Shown one piece after another: positions 52,136 through 60,043 of a DNA stretch of 64,000 nucleotides. Each line of letters starts with the position of its first letter. Positions within the stretch are counted from its first letter, which is position 1. The notes beneath the pieces were generated by a model. It was not told the DNA's origin and did no database searches. It worked only from the letters and a program-made list of their open reading frames with translations. This stretch comes from Janthinobacterium sp. 1_2014MBL_MicDiv (GTDB lineage: Bacteria > Pseudomonadota > Gammaproteobacteria > Burkholderiales > Burkholderiaceae_D): assembly GCF_001865675.1 (NCBI RefSeq), contig NZ_CP011319.1, positions 4,030,001-4,094,000 on the forward strand. The letters are read 5' to 3'. The position numbers and the translations under genes were made by a program.

Positions 52136-52918
52136 ATGCAACTCAAAGACAAAGTCGCACTGATTACCGGCGCCGCCAGTGGTATCGGCAAGGAAATGGC
52201 TATTGAATACGCGAAACAAGGCGCGAAAGTCGTGATCGCCGACCTGGCCCTGGACGCGGCCAGCAAGACGGCCGAAGAAATCAAGCAGGCGGGCGGCCAG
52301 GCGTTTGCCGTCGCCATGGACGTCTCCAGCGAAGCACAGGTCGACCAGGGCGTGGCGGACGCGGCGGCCCACTTCGGCGGCATCGATATCCTGATCAGCA
52401 ACGCGGGCATCCAGATCATCAGCCCCGTCGTCGACTACCCGTTCGATCAATGGAAAAAGATGCTGGCCATTCACATGGACGGCGCCTTCCTCACCACGCG
52501 CGCCTGCATGCGCGAAATGATCAAGGCGGGCCGCGGCGGCGCCATCATCTACATGGGTTCCGTGCACTCGCATGAAGGCTCGCCCTTCAAGAGCGCTTAC
52601 GTTGCCGCCAAGCACGGCCTGCTGGGGCTGGCCAAGGTGGTGGCCAAGGAAGGCGCGAAGGACCATATCCGCGCCAACGTCATCTGCCCCGGCTTCGTGC
52701 GCACGCCGCTGGTCGACAAGCAAATCCCGGAGCAGGCGGCCCAGCTGAAGATCACGGAAGAGGAAGTGATCAAGAACGTGATGCTGAAAGAAACCATCGA
52801 CGGCGAATTCACCACCACGCAGGACGTCGCGCAAACGGCCGTCTTCCTGGCAGCCTTCCCGTCGACGGCGCTGAGCGGCCAGTCGATCGTCGTCAGCCAC
52901 GGCTGGCACATGCAGTAA
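52136..52918 (+). CDS. bdhA: 3-hydroxybutyrate dehydrogenase
   Basis: The 260-residue SDR has [12 protein letters not shown], Asp after beta2 ([11 protein letters not shown]-specific), [11 protein letters not shown], the catalytic Ser in [22 protein letters not shown] with Tyr-x3-Lys, and [16 protein letters not shown], which together are diagnostic for D-3-hydroxybutyrate dehydrogenase. It links PHB breakdown to acetoacetate. AAGGA precedes ATG 52136; palindromic copy E starts 7 bp after the stop. Confidence 0.94.
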   Translation: MQLKDKVALITGAASGIGKEMAIEYAKQGAKVVIADLALDAASKTAEEIKQAGGQAFAVAMDVSSEAQVDQGVADAAAHFGGIDILISNAGIQIISPVVDYPFDQWKKMLAIHMDGAFLTTRACMREMIKAGRGGAIIYMGSVHSHEGSPFKSAYVAAKHGLLGLAKVVAKEGAKDHIRANVICPGFVRTPLVDKQIPEQAAQLKITEEEVIKNVMLKETIDGEFTTTQDVAQTAVFLAAFPSTALSGQSIVVSHGWHMQ

Positions 52919-52925
52919 TGGTGGC

Positions 52926-53039
52926 ACCCGCCCGCATCGGCTGCGCGGCGCCCTGTGCGGCCGGCGATGCTCGCCGTACCCTGGTACGGCTGCGCGTCTC
53001 GGCCACACCTCGCCGCCGCTCGCGATGATGTGGGCGGGC
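52926..53039 (+). repeat. Post-stop palindromic element, copy E
   Basis: The element is about 114 bp and begins 7 bp after the bdhA stop. It reads CCCGCCCGCATCGGCTGCGC, GCGATGCTCGCCGTAC-CCTG-GTACGGCTGCGCGTCTCGGCC, and ends GATGTGGGCGGG. The central CCGTAC/GTACGG stem matches copy A, while the outer arms differ from those of B-D yet still pair with each other. Confidence 0.85.
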
Positions 53040-53177
53040 GCTTTAGCGTGAGCATATCAATCTTCCTGCACCTGCCCGAAAGTCTCTCCATTGCACGACA
53101 ATACTTACCGCCACCCGCGCGCGGGCCGTTGTGGCCGGCTGCTTGCGGTGCTCGCCAACAGCACGCGTTTTGCCCAC

Positions 53178-53939
53178 ATGCGCCAGGCCGTCATGGCGCG
53201 CCTGCCTTTCCTGACCCTGCACAGCGACGTGCGCGATGTCGTGTACGTGAACTGGCTGGTCGATGCCCATGCAGCGCAGCAACTGATGCCTGCCGGCGTG
53301 ACCCTGTGGCAGCGCGACGGCAAGACCCCGTTCACGGTGCTGACCTACCGCCACGGGCATTTCGGCCCGGCCCTGCTGGGACCGTTGCGCCGGCTGCTGC
53401 CGTCTCCGCTGCAAAGCAACTGGCGTTTGTACCTGGAGCACACGCCGCCGGGCGCGCCCGCCATGCCCTGCGTATATTTCCTGAAAAATATCATGGACAG
53501 TCTGCCGCATGCGCTGGGCACGCGGCTGTTCAGCGACATCCTGCCCACGCACCTGGCCGCCAACATGATGCATGCAGTGACGGCCACGCAGGCGCGCTGC
53601 ACGATCGCGCCCGGCGCCGGCAGCGCGCCCATGCTCGACATCCAGGCACATATTGTTGAAGACAAGACCCTCGATGCCGACTGGCAGCACCTGTTCGGCA
53701 ACTGGCGCGACGCCGTCGCCTTCCTCGCCTGCCAGGATGCGGCCATCGCTGCAGTACCGCGCAACGGCAGGCTGGCCTTCGGCGAAATCGACCTTCCCGT
53801 TGATCTGGATCAAGTGCAAGCGCTGACGGCCTCGCGCGCCGACTGCGGCTTGCTGGCGCAGCTGCCGCCGGTGTCAACGCCGCTGGCCTTTCTCGTGCCC
53901 AACGTTTCCTTCAAGGCATTGTCAGAGCGCCTGCTGTAG
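53178..53939 (+). CDS. DUF2071-like (YqjF/acetoacetate-decarboxylase-fold) protein
   Basis: The product (about 253 residues) has FLTLHSDVRDVVYVNWLVD, LMPAGVTLWQRDGKTPFTVLTYRHGHFGP and VYFLKNIMDSLPHALGTRLF, resembling DUF2071/YqjF proteins of the acetoacetate decarboxylase fold. The function is unknown. The start is uncertain: ATG 53178, ATG 53193 or an upstream TTG 53091 are all in frame. The last 29 bp overlap the convergent chemoreceptor gene. Confidence 0.72.
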   Translation: MRQAVMARLPFLTLHSDVRDVVYVNWLVDAHAAQQLMPAGVTLWQRDGKTPFTVLTYRHGHFGPALLGPLRRLLPSPLQSNWRLYLEHTPPGAPAMPCVYFLKNIMDSLPHALGTRLFSDILPTHLAANMMHAVTATQARCTIAPGAGSAPMLDIQAHIVEDKTLDADWQHLFGNWRDAVAFLACQDAAIAAVPRNGRLAFGEIDLPVDLDQVQALTASRADCGLLAQLPPVSTPLAFLVPNVSFKALSERLL

Positions 53940-55563
53940 CCCGGCGGCGCTCGGGCGGGCGCAGGGGCGTGGCCGGACTTGCCTGGCCGCCGCGCCGCCG
54001 TTCCAGCTTGAACAGGGCCATCGCTTGCTCGAGCTGCAGGGTCTGGTCTTGCAGCGAGGCTGAAGCGGCCGCCGATTCTTCCACCAGCGCCGCGTTCTGC
54101 TGCGTCACTTCATCCATCTGCGTGACGGCCATATTCACTTGACCGATGCCGTGGCTTTGCTCGCGCGAGGCCGAGGCGATTTCCGCCATGATGCCGTGCA
54201 CGCCCTGCACGGCGCCCAGCATTTCGGCACTGCTGGCGCCTGCCTGCTGCGCCAGCTTCGCGCCCGCCTGCACCTGTTCGAGCGACGCCGTGATCAGCTG
54301 CTTGATTTCCGTCGCGGCCGCCGCGCTGCGCTGCGCCAGGCTGCGCACCTCGCCCGCCACGACGGCGAATCCGCGCCCCTCATCGCCCGCGCGCGCCGCT
54401 TCCACGGCCGCGTTCAAGGCGAGGATATTCGTCTGGAAGGCGATGCCTTCGATGATGCCCGTGATATCGCCGATCTTCTTCGACGAAGCGTCGATTTGCT
54501 CCATCATGGTGACCACCTGGCCGACGATCTCGCCGCCGCGCCCGGCCAGGCCGTGCACCTTGCCCGCCATGTCGCTGGCCTGCACGGCATTGCCGCTATT
54601 TTGCTGCACCGTGGCGGCCAGCTGTTCCATGCTCGACGCCGTCTGCTGCAGGGCCGAGGCCTGCGCTTCCGTGCGCCCCGACAAGTCCAGGTTGCCGGCG
54701 GCGATTTCCTGGCTGGCCGTGCTGATGCGCAGGAAATTGCCGCGCACATCGCCGACGATGGAATGCAGGTTGACGCGCAGCTGGCGCAGCGAGCGCAGCA
54801 ACTGCCCCATCTCGTCGCGCCGCGTGGTGTCGAGCTCGCCCGTCAGGTCGCCGCCCGCCATCACGTCGCACGCCTGGCGCGCCTGCCGCAGCGGCTGCAG
54901 CACGGCGCGGTGCAGGCTGAACCAGAAATACAGGGTCGTGCATACGGCCACCATGGACAGGCCCGTCAGCCAGCCAGCGGCGCGCGCGGGCAGCCAGCCC
55001 GCATTGCCGGCCAGTTGCAGCAGCAGGACCGCCGTCAGCAAGCCCAGGTTCCAGCCGATGCGCTTGCCCAGCGCCAGGTCGCGCAAGCTCGCCAGCCGCG
55101 CCAGCCATCCCGTGCGCACGGCCGTGCCCTGGCGGATGACGGTGCCGCCGGCCTGCCCCGCCTTGATGCGCGCGTACAGGGCGGCCGCCTGCGCCACCTG
55201 CTGGCGCGTGGGCTTGGTGCGCACGGACATGTAGCCGACGGCCACCCCATCCTCGACCACCGGCGTGACATTCGCCAGCACCCAGTAGTAATCGCCGTTC
55301 TTGCAGCGGTTCTTCACCATGCCGCTCCACGAGCGCCCGGAGCGGATGGTGGACCAGAAATCGGCAAACGCTTCCACCGGCATGTCCGGATGGCGCAGGA
55401 TGTTTTGCGGCGCGCCGATCAATTCCTCGGCGCTGTAGCCGCTGACGGCGATGAAATACGGGTTTGCATACGTGATATTGCCTTGCAAGTCGGTAGTCGA
55501 GACGATGGTCTCGGTATCGCTCAGATTGATCTCGGTATCGCTGACGGGAAGATTGAGTCGCAT
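53911..55563 (-). CDS. Aer-like PAS-domain methyl-accepting chemotaxis protein
   Basis: The 550-residue receptor has an N-terminal cytoplasmic PAS domain of the Aer type (IVSTTDLQGNITYANPYF, ILRHPDMPVEAF, VKNRCKNGDYYWVLANVTPV), two close membrane segments (about 178-225), HAMP, and a signalling domain with IEGIAFQTNILALNAAVEAARAGDEG. No periplasmic sensor is present, so it probably reads redox or energy state through FAD in the PAS domain. It lacks a WxxF tail. ATG 55563 has AAGGATC upstream. A 33-nt pure A/T tract (55652-55684) lies upstream. Confidence 0.92.
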   Translation of the reverse strand: MRLNLPVSDTEINLSDTETIVSTTDLQGNITYANPYFIAVSGYSAEELIGAPQNILRHPDMPVEAFADFWSTIRSGRSWSGMVKNRCKNGDYYWVLANVTPVVEDGVAVGYMSVRTKPTRQQVAQAAALYARIKAGQAGGTVIRQGTAVRTGWLARLASLRDLALGKRIGWNLGLLTAVLLLQLAGNAGWLPARAAGWLTGLSMVAVCTTLYFWFSLHRAVLQPLRQARQACDVMAGGDLTGELDTTRRDEMGQLLRSLRQLRVNLHSIVGDVRGNFLRISTASQEIAAGNLDLSGRTEAQASALQQTASSMEQLAATVQQNSGNAVQASDMAGKVHGLAGRGGEIVGQVVTMMEQIDASSKKIGDITGIIEGIAFQTNILALNAAVEAARAGDEGRGFAVVAGEVRSLAQRSAAAATEIKQLITASLEQVQAGAKLAQQAGASSAEMLGAVQGVHGIMAEIASASREQSHGIGQVNMAVTQMDEVTQQNAALVEESAAASASLQDQTLQLEQAMALFKLERRRGGQASPATPLRPPERRRATAGALTMP

Positions 55564-55811
55564 GGTCGGATCCTTGGCTGTAGCCCGTGCAGGCACGGGG
55601 GAAAGGGCAGATGCGGGACGGCAGAAAGCCGGCGGCAGTCTGCACCGATACATTAATTTTAATATTTAATTATTAATTTAAATGGGCAATTTTTACTTGC
55701 TGAATTGCCTTGCGAATCTGCAAAGATTGCAGGTGGCGGCGCGGCCGCTGGGGGGATGGAGAAAGCGATGCCGGAACAGCGTGACTGTCCCGGCGGCAAA
55801 CAGCGATGCGT

Positions 55812-56408
55812 TTAACGGGGCACGTAGCGCCAGCCCGTGCTCTCCAGCATGAACGTCAGTTCCGTCTTGATGTCTTCGGGGCGGCTCGGCACGCTCAGCG
55901 CCGTATCGCACACCAGGTAACCCGTCTTGCGCTTGACTTCGCACTCGTTGATGGCCTTGACCTGCATGGTCGTCTGCGCTTCCTGCATCTGCACATCCTT
56001 GGCCGCTTCCGGATCGCGCGCCACTTCTTCCTTGGCCCAGGCGCGTATCATCGCTTGCGCCTCGGCCGGCGACGGTCCCGCGAACTTGGCGTTCTTGCGC
56101 TCGACGCCGACCCAGGTACCGTTCTCGTTACGCAGCGGCAGCACCATAAAGCCATCGCGCATGCCGGCGCTCATGGCGACCAGGCACACCACTTCGCCTT
56201 GCACTTCCTGCGACGCCTGGCAGCCCTGCAGGCTGGTAACCTTGACGGCGATCGGTATCGGCATGGCCGATGGCATCTTGGCTTGGGTCTTGGCCACGCC
56301 CGCCTGCACGGCGGCGTGGATTTGTTCGAGCGTCGGCGTGCTTGCCGCCTGGGCTGGCAGGGTGGCGAACAGGGCGGCGGCGGTCAGGGCGAGGGAAGTC
56401 AGGCGCAT
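55812..56408 (-). CDS. Periplasmic protein of unknown function
   Basis: The 198-residue product has a Sec signal peptide (ALTAAALFATLPAQAAS) and a mature domain with four cysteines (GCQASQEVQGEVVCLV and INECEVKRKTGYLVCDTAL) placed to form two disulfides, which fits a periplasmic location. The C-terminus FMLESTGWRYVPR looks like a conserved end. The family is not recognised. It stands alone between the chemoreceptor and the HxlR gene. Confidence 0.7.
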   Translation of the reverse strand: MRLTSLALTAAALFATLPAQAASTPTLEQIHAAVQAGVAKTQAKMPSAMPIPIAVKVTSLQGCQASQEVQGEVVCLVAMSAGMRDGFMVLPLRNENGTWVGVERKNAKFAGPSPAEAQAMIRAWAKEEVARDPEAAKDVQMQEAQTTMQVKAINECEVKRKTGYLVCDTALSVPSRPEDIKTELTFMLESTGWRYVPR

Positions 56409-56482
56409 GGAAAAGTAAAAAGTCAGTGTCAGGAGGCCGGCAGTCTAGCACTTTCCATAAAAGCAGCTGTTTCTGTAGGGAA

Positions 56483-56839
56483 TTATCCCTCGGCAGCCGG
56501 CGCGAGAAAGGCGCCGCCTGCGTCCGCCTGTCCGCGCAGGCGCAAGCCGATGGCGCGCAGCATCTCGACCAGTTCCTCCAGGCGCAGGCCCTCGTCCGTC
56601 AGCCGGTATTCCACCTTGACGGGCACTTCCGCGTAAATCGTGCGCGTCAGCAAGCCCGCCTCTTCCAGCGCGCGCAAGTCCAGGGTCAGCATGCGCTGCG
56701 AGATATTCGGCACGGCGCGGCGAATTTCGCTGAAGCGCTTCGGCCCCGCCATCAGATAGCTGAGCAGCACGATCCGCCAGCGGCCGCCCAGCAATCGCAT
56801 GGCTTCTTCCACGGCGCAACCGGAAACATTGTCTTTCAT
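56483..56839 (-). CDS. HxlR family transcriptional regulator
   Basis: The 118-residue winged-helix protein has the HxlR pattern: Cys8 near the N-terminus (SGCAVEEAMRLLGGRWRIVLLSYLMAGPKRFSEIRRAVPNIS split across helices 1-3), QRMLTLDLRALEEAGLLTR and the wing VPVKVEYRLTDEG. The Cys may be redox- or electrophile-sensing, as in YodB-like members. It is divergent from a GST gene and probably regulates it. Confidence 0.88.
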   Translation of the reverse strand: MKDNVSGCAVEEAMRLLGGRWRIVLLSYLMAGPKRFSEIRRAVPNISQRMLTLDLRALEEAGLLTRTIYAEVPVKVEYRLTDEGLRLEELVEMLRAIGLRLRGQADAGGAFLAPAAEG

Positions 56840-56852
56840 GTGGATGCCCTGT

Positions 56853-56877
56853 TGGTATAAAAAATGTACCTATACCA
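56853..56877. promoter_or_regulatory. Candidate HxlR operator
   Basis: TGGTATA and TATACCA are perfect inverted arms separated by 11 bp (centre-to-centre 18 bp), in the 112-bp divergent gap 14 bp upstream of the HxlR start codon. Confidence 0.6.
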
Positions 56878-56951
56878 CATTATTCTGCCTTCTTCCAAAT
56901 AGTAACCATGTCGATTAGACTGCCCTTCCCTCGTTTGCACGGAATCACGCC

Positions 56952-57659
56952 ATGGTAAGCACCCTGATCTACAGTGTCCCTTTCGGCTGCTCGTTTGCCG
57001 CCATCGTCGCCCTCGAGTGGAGCGGCCTGCCCTATCGACTGGCCCGCGTGGAAGCGCGCGACCCGGCCAGCAAGCAGCATCCCGCCTTCCTCGCCATCAA
57101 TCCATTGAGCCAGACGCCGGCCCTGCTCACGCACACGGGCGCGCCGCTGCTGGAAAGCATGGCGATTTTGCTGCATATCGCCGCCCGCGCGCCGCACAGC
57201 GGCCTGGGCTTTGCCCAAGGCACGCCCGCCTGCGACCGCCTGAACAGCGTGCTGTCGTTTCTGCACACGAGCTTTCACGCCGCCTTCATGCCCGCCTTCC
57301 AGGCAGCGCGCGCGGCAGACGGCGATGCGCGCGCGGCCGTCTGGCGCGAGATGGCCGTCGAAAAGGTGAACCAGGGCCTGGCCCACCTGGAGCGCCTGCT
57401 CGCCGGCCGCGCCTGGCTAGCCTCGGACACGGCACCGACCATCGCCGACGCCTACCTTGCCGCCACGGCGCGCTGGGCCGAACCGCTGCGGCTGGCGCGC
57501 CTGGCCGACTATCCGCACGTGACGCGCGTGCTGGCGGCACTCGAAGACGACCCCGGCGTGCGCTTTGCCCACGCCATCGAAGACGGCTTGCCGGCGACAA
57601 GCCGGGGCGGTTTCCGCGGCCACGTGGCGCTTGACCAACTGGCAGCGCCGGCCAGCTAA
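56952..57659 (+). CDS. Glutathione S-transferase family protein
   Basis: The 235-residue protein has a thioredoxin-fold N-terminal domain (TLIYSVPFGCSFAAIVALEWSG; LAINPLSQTPALLTHTGAPLLESMAI with the cis-Pro and Glu-Ser glutathione motif) and an all-helical C-terminal domain (DTAPTIADAYLAAT). Cys in FGCSF may be the catalytic residue, as in beta-class GSTs. Its position opposite an HxlR regulator fits inducible detoxification. Confidence 0.86.
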   Translation: MVSTLIYSVPFGCSFAAIVALEWSGLPYRLARVEARDPASKQHPAFLAINPLSQTPALLTHTGAPLLESMAILLHIAARAPHSGLGFAQGTPACDRLNSVLSFLHTSFHAAFMPAFQAARAADGDARAAVWREMAVEKVNQGLAHLERLLAGRAWLASDTAPTIADAYLAATARWAEPLRLARLADYPHVTRVLAALEDDPGVRFAHAIEDGLPATSRGGFRGHVALDQLAAPAS

Positions 57660-57778
57660 CCGGCGGTCAACTCCCGCAGGAGCCGCCTCTTTATTGCTAT
57701 GATGTCGGGCTGCCGGCGGTACTGCCGGCCTCGTCAATACCATATCGATAACGTCGCATTATAAAAACGGGAGTTTGA

Positions 57779-59869
57779 ATGAGTTTACGTCTGCTGCTCT
57801 TGGGAGCATTCAGTGCCGCCATGGCCACCACCGCCGCCGCTGCGGAACCTGCGCCGGCCGCGCCGCGCGGTTTCACCGTCGAAGACATGGTCGCCATGGA
57901 GCGCGTCGGCAGCCCCGTGCTGTCGCCGGACGCCACGCGCGTCGTCTACACGGTGCGCAGCACCAACCTGGACAAGAATCGCGGCAATACGCAGCTGTGG
58001 CTGATCGACCTGCGCGCGCCCAACGCCGCGCCGCGCCAGCTCACGCGCAGTGAAGCGAGCGCCAGCGATCCGCAATGGTCGCCGAACGGCGACGCCATCT
58101 ACTTCCTGTCCGGCCGCTCCGGCTCCTCGCAAGTATGGCAGCTGCCCCTGAACGGCGGCGAAGCGGCCAAGGTCACCGACCTGCCGCTCGACGTCGACAC
58201 CTACCGCCTGTCGCCGCAGGGCGACCGCCTGGCCTTCAGCATGGGCGTCTACCTCGATTGCGCGGACCTCGCCTGCACGAAGAAGCGCCTCGATGACAAA
58301 GCGAAAAACAAGGCCAGCGGCATGGTCTACGACCAGATGTTCGTGCGCCACTGGGATACCTGGGCCGACGGCCGCCGCAACGCGCTGTACTCGGCGCCCA
58401 TCGACGCCACCGGCAAGGTCAGCGCCGCGCCCGTCAGCCTGAGCGGCACCCTGGATGGCGACGCGCCATCGAAACCATTCGGCGACAACGGCGAATACCA
58501 CTTCAGCCCGGACGGCAAGACGGTCGCCTTCTCGGTGCGCGTGGCCGGCCGTACGGAATCGTGGTCGACCAACTTCGACGTCTACACGATCCCCGCCGCC
58601 GGCGGCCAGGCGCCGCGCAATCTCACGGCCGACAATCCGGCCTGGGATGCGAAAGCCACGTACTCGCCCGATGGCCGCACGCTCGCGTATGTCGCCATGA
58701 CCAAGCCGGGCTTCGAGGCCGACCGCTTCCACCTGGTCTTGATGGATGTCGCCACGGGCAAGAAACGCACCGTGGCCGATGACTGGGACCGCTCCGTGGC
58801 CGACTTCCGCTGGACGCCGGACGGCAAGGCCTTCCTCGTCGCCGCCGACGACGTGGGCCAGCACCGTCTGTTCCATATCGACGCGGCCAGCGGCAAGGTC
58901 AGCGCCCTGACGGGCAAGGGCGCCGTCGGCGACTTCGACGTGCGCGGCAATACCATCGTGCTGGCGCAGGCGAACCTGGCCTCGGGCGCGCAGCTGTACA
59001 CGCGCAAGCTCGACGCCAAGTCGGAAACGGCGCCGATGGTCCAGCTGACGAAGCAGAATGCGCAAGCGCTGGCCAACGTGCGCTTCGGCGAATATGAGCA
59101 GTTCTCGTTCGCCGGCGCGAATGGCGAAACCGTCTACGGCCACGTCATGAAGCCGTGGAACGCCAAGGCCGGTGAAAAGTACCCGATCGCCTTCCTCGTC
59201 CATGGCGGCCCGCAAGGCAGCTTTGGCAATAGCTGGAGCTACCGCTGGAACCCGCAGGTGTATGCGGGCGCCGGCTACGCCACCGTCTTCATCGACTTCC
59301 ACGGTTCGACCGGCTACGGCCAGAAGTTCACGGACTCCATCAGCGGCGACTGGGGCGGCAAGCCGCTGGTCGACCTGCAGAAAGGCCTGGAAGCGGCGAC
59401 CAAGAAGTTCCCATGGCTGGACCGCGAACGCAGCTGCGCGCTGGGTGCCTCGTATGGCGGCTACATGATGAACTGGATCGCCGGCAACTGGCCGGACGGC
59501 TTCAAGTGCCTGGTCAACCACGACGGCGTGTTCGACAACCGCGGCATGGCTTACGCGACGGAAGAACTGTGGTTCACCGAGTGGGAAAACAGCGGTCCGT
59601 ACTACGACGCGCCGGCCAAGCACGAGCAGTTCAATCCCGTCAACTTCGTGAAGAACTGGAAGACGCCGATGCTGGTGGTACAGGGCGACCTCGACTTCCG
59701 CATCCCTACCGCGCAAGGCCTGGGCACCTTCACGGCGCTGCAGCGCCAGGGCATCCCGAGCAAGCTGCTGGTCTTCCCCGATGAAAACCACTGGGTGCTG
59801 AAACCGGCCAATTCCCTGCTGTGGCATCACACGGTGCTCGATTGGTTGAATACGTACACAAAGAAATAA
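57779..59869 (+). CDS. Secreted S9 family peptidase (dipeptidyl peptidase V-like)
   Basis: The 696-residue prolyl-oligopeptidase-family enzyme has a signal peptide (LLLLGAFSAAMATTAAAAEP), a beta-propeller (about 40-430) with repeated LSPDATRVVYT, DPQWSPNGDAIYFLS, FSPDGKTVAFS and FRWTPDGKAFLV, and an alpha/beta hydrolase domain with HGGPQGSFGNSW, the nucleophile in GASYGGYMMNW, Asp in GDLDFRIPT and His in DENHWVLKP. It cleaves peptides outside the cytoplasm. GGGAG precedes the ATG. It stands alone and ends at a bidirectional terminator. Confidence 0.94.
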   Translation: MSLRLLLLGAFSAAMATTAAAAEPAPAAPRGFTVEDMVAMERVGSPVLSPDATRVVYTVRSTNLDKNRGNTQLWLIDLRAPNAAPRQLTRSEASASDPQWSPNGDAIYFLSGRSGSSQVWQLPLNGGEAAKVTDLPLDVDTYRLSPQGDRLAFSMGVYLDCADLACTKKRLDDKAKNKASGMVYDQMFVRHWDTWADGRRNALYSAPIDATGKVSAAPVSLSGTLDGDAPSKPFGDNGEYHFSPDGKTVAFSVRVAGRTESWSTNFDVYTIPAAGGQAPRNLTADNPAWDAKATYSPDGRTLAYVAMTKPGFEADRFHLVLMDVATGKKRTVADDWDRSVADFRWTPDGKAFLVAADDVGQHRLFHIDAASGKVSALTGKGAVGDFDVRGNTIVLAQANLASGAQLYTRKLDAKSETAPMVQLTKQNAQALANVRFGEYEQFSFAGANGETVYGHVMKPWNAKAGEKYPIAFLVHGGPQGSFGNSWSYRWNPQVYAGAGYATVFIDFHGSTGYGQKFTDSISGDWGGKPLVDLQKGLEAATKKFPWLDRERSCALGASYGGYMMNWIAGNWPDGFKCLVNHDGVFDNRGMAYATEELWFTEWENSGPYYDAPAKHEQFNPVNFVKNWKTPMLVVQGDLDFRIPTAQGLGTFTALQRQGIPSKLLVFPDENHWVLKPANSLLWHHTVLDWLNTYTKK

Positions 59870-59878
59870 GCAGGTGAA

Positions 59879-60031
59879 TGTCGGATTACGGCCTTTGGCC
59901 TCGGCGGCCCCGCCTAATCCGACCTACGTTCGCTCTTCATAACAAAAAAGCCGCACGGTGCATCCCAGCACCGCGCGGCTTTTTTCATGCGTAGGTCGGA
60001 TTAGCGGCGCGCGCGCCGCGTGATCCGACAC
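59879..60031. repeat. Pair of REP-like units flanking a terminator
   Basis: Two REP-like palindromes of the family seen at 88-282, at about 59879-59928 and 59989-60031, lie in opposite orientation around the terminator at 59944-59985. Both keep GTCGGATTA and TAATCCGAC or close forms, plus the TAGGTCGG tag. Confidence 0.82.
59944..59985. terminator. Bidirectional terminator between convergent genes
   Basis: GCCGC-CGGTGC pairs with GCACCG-GCGGC around ATCCCA, with an A6 run before and a T6 run after. It serves the S9 peptidase gene (rightward) and the phytase-like gene (leftward). Confidence 0.9.
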
Positions 60032-60043
60032 ATCCACCATCGT

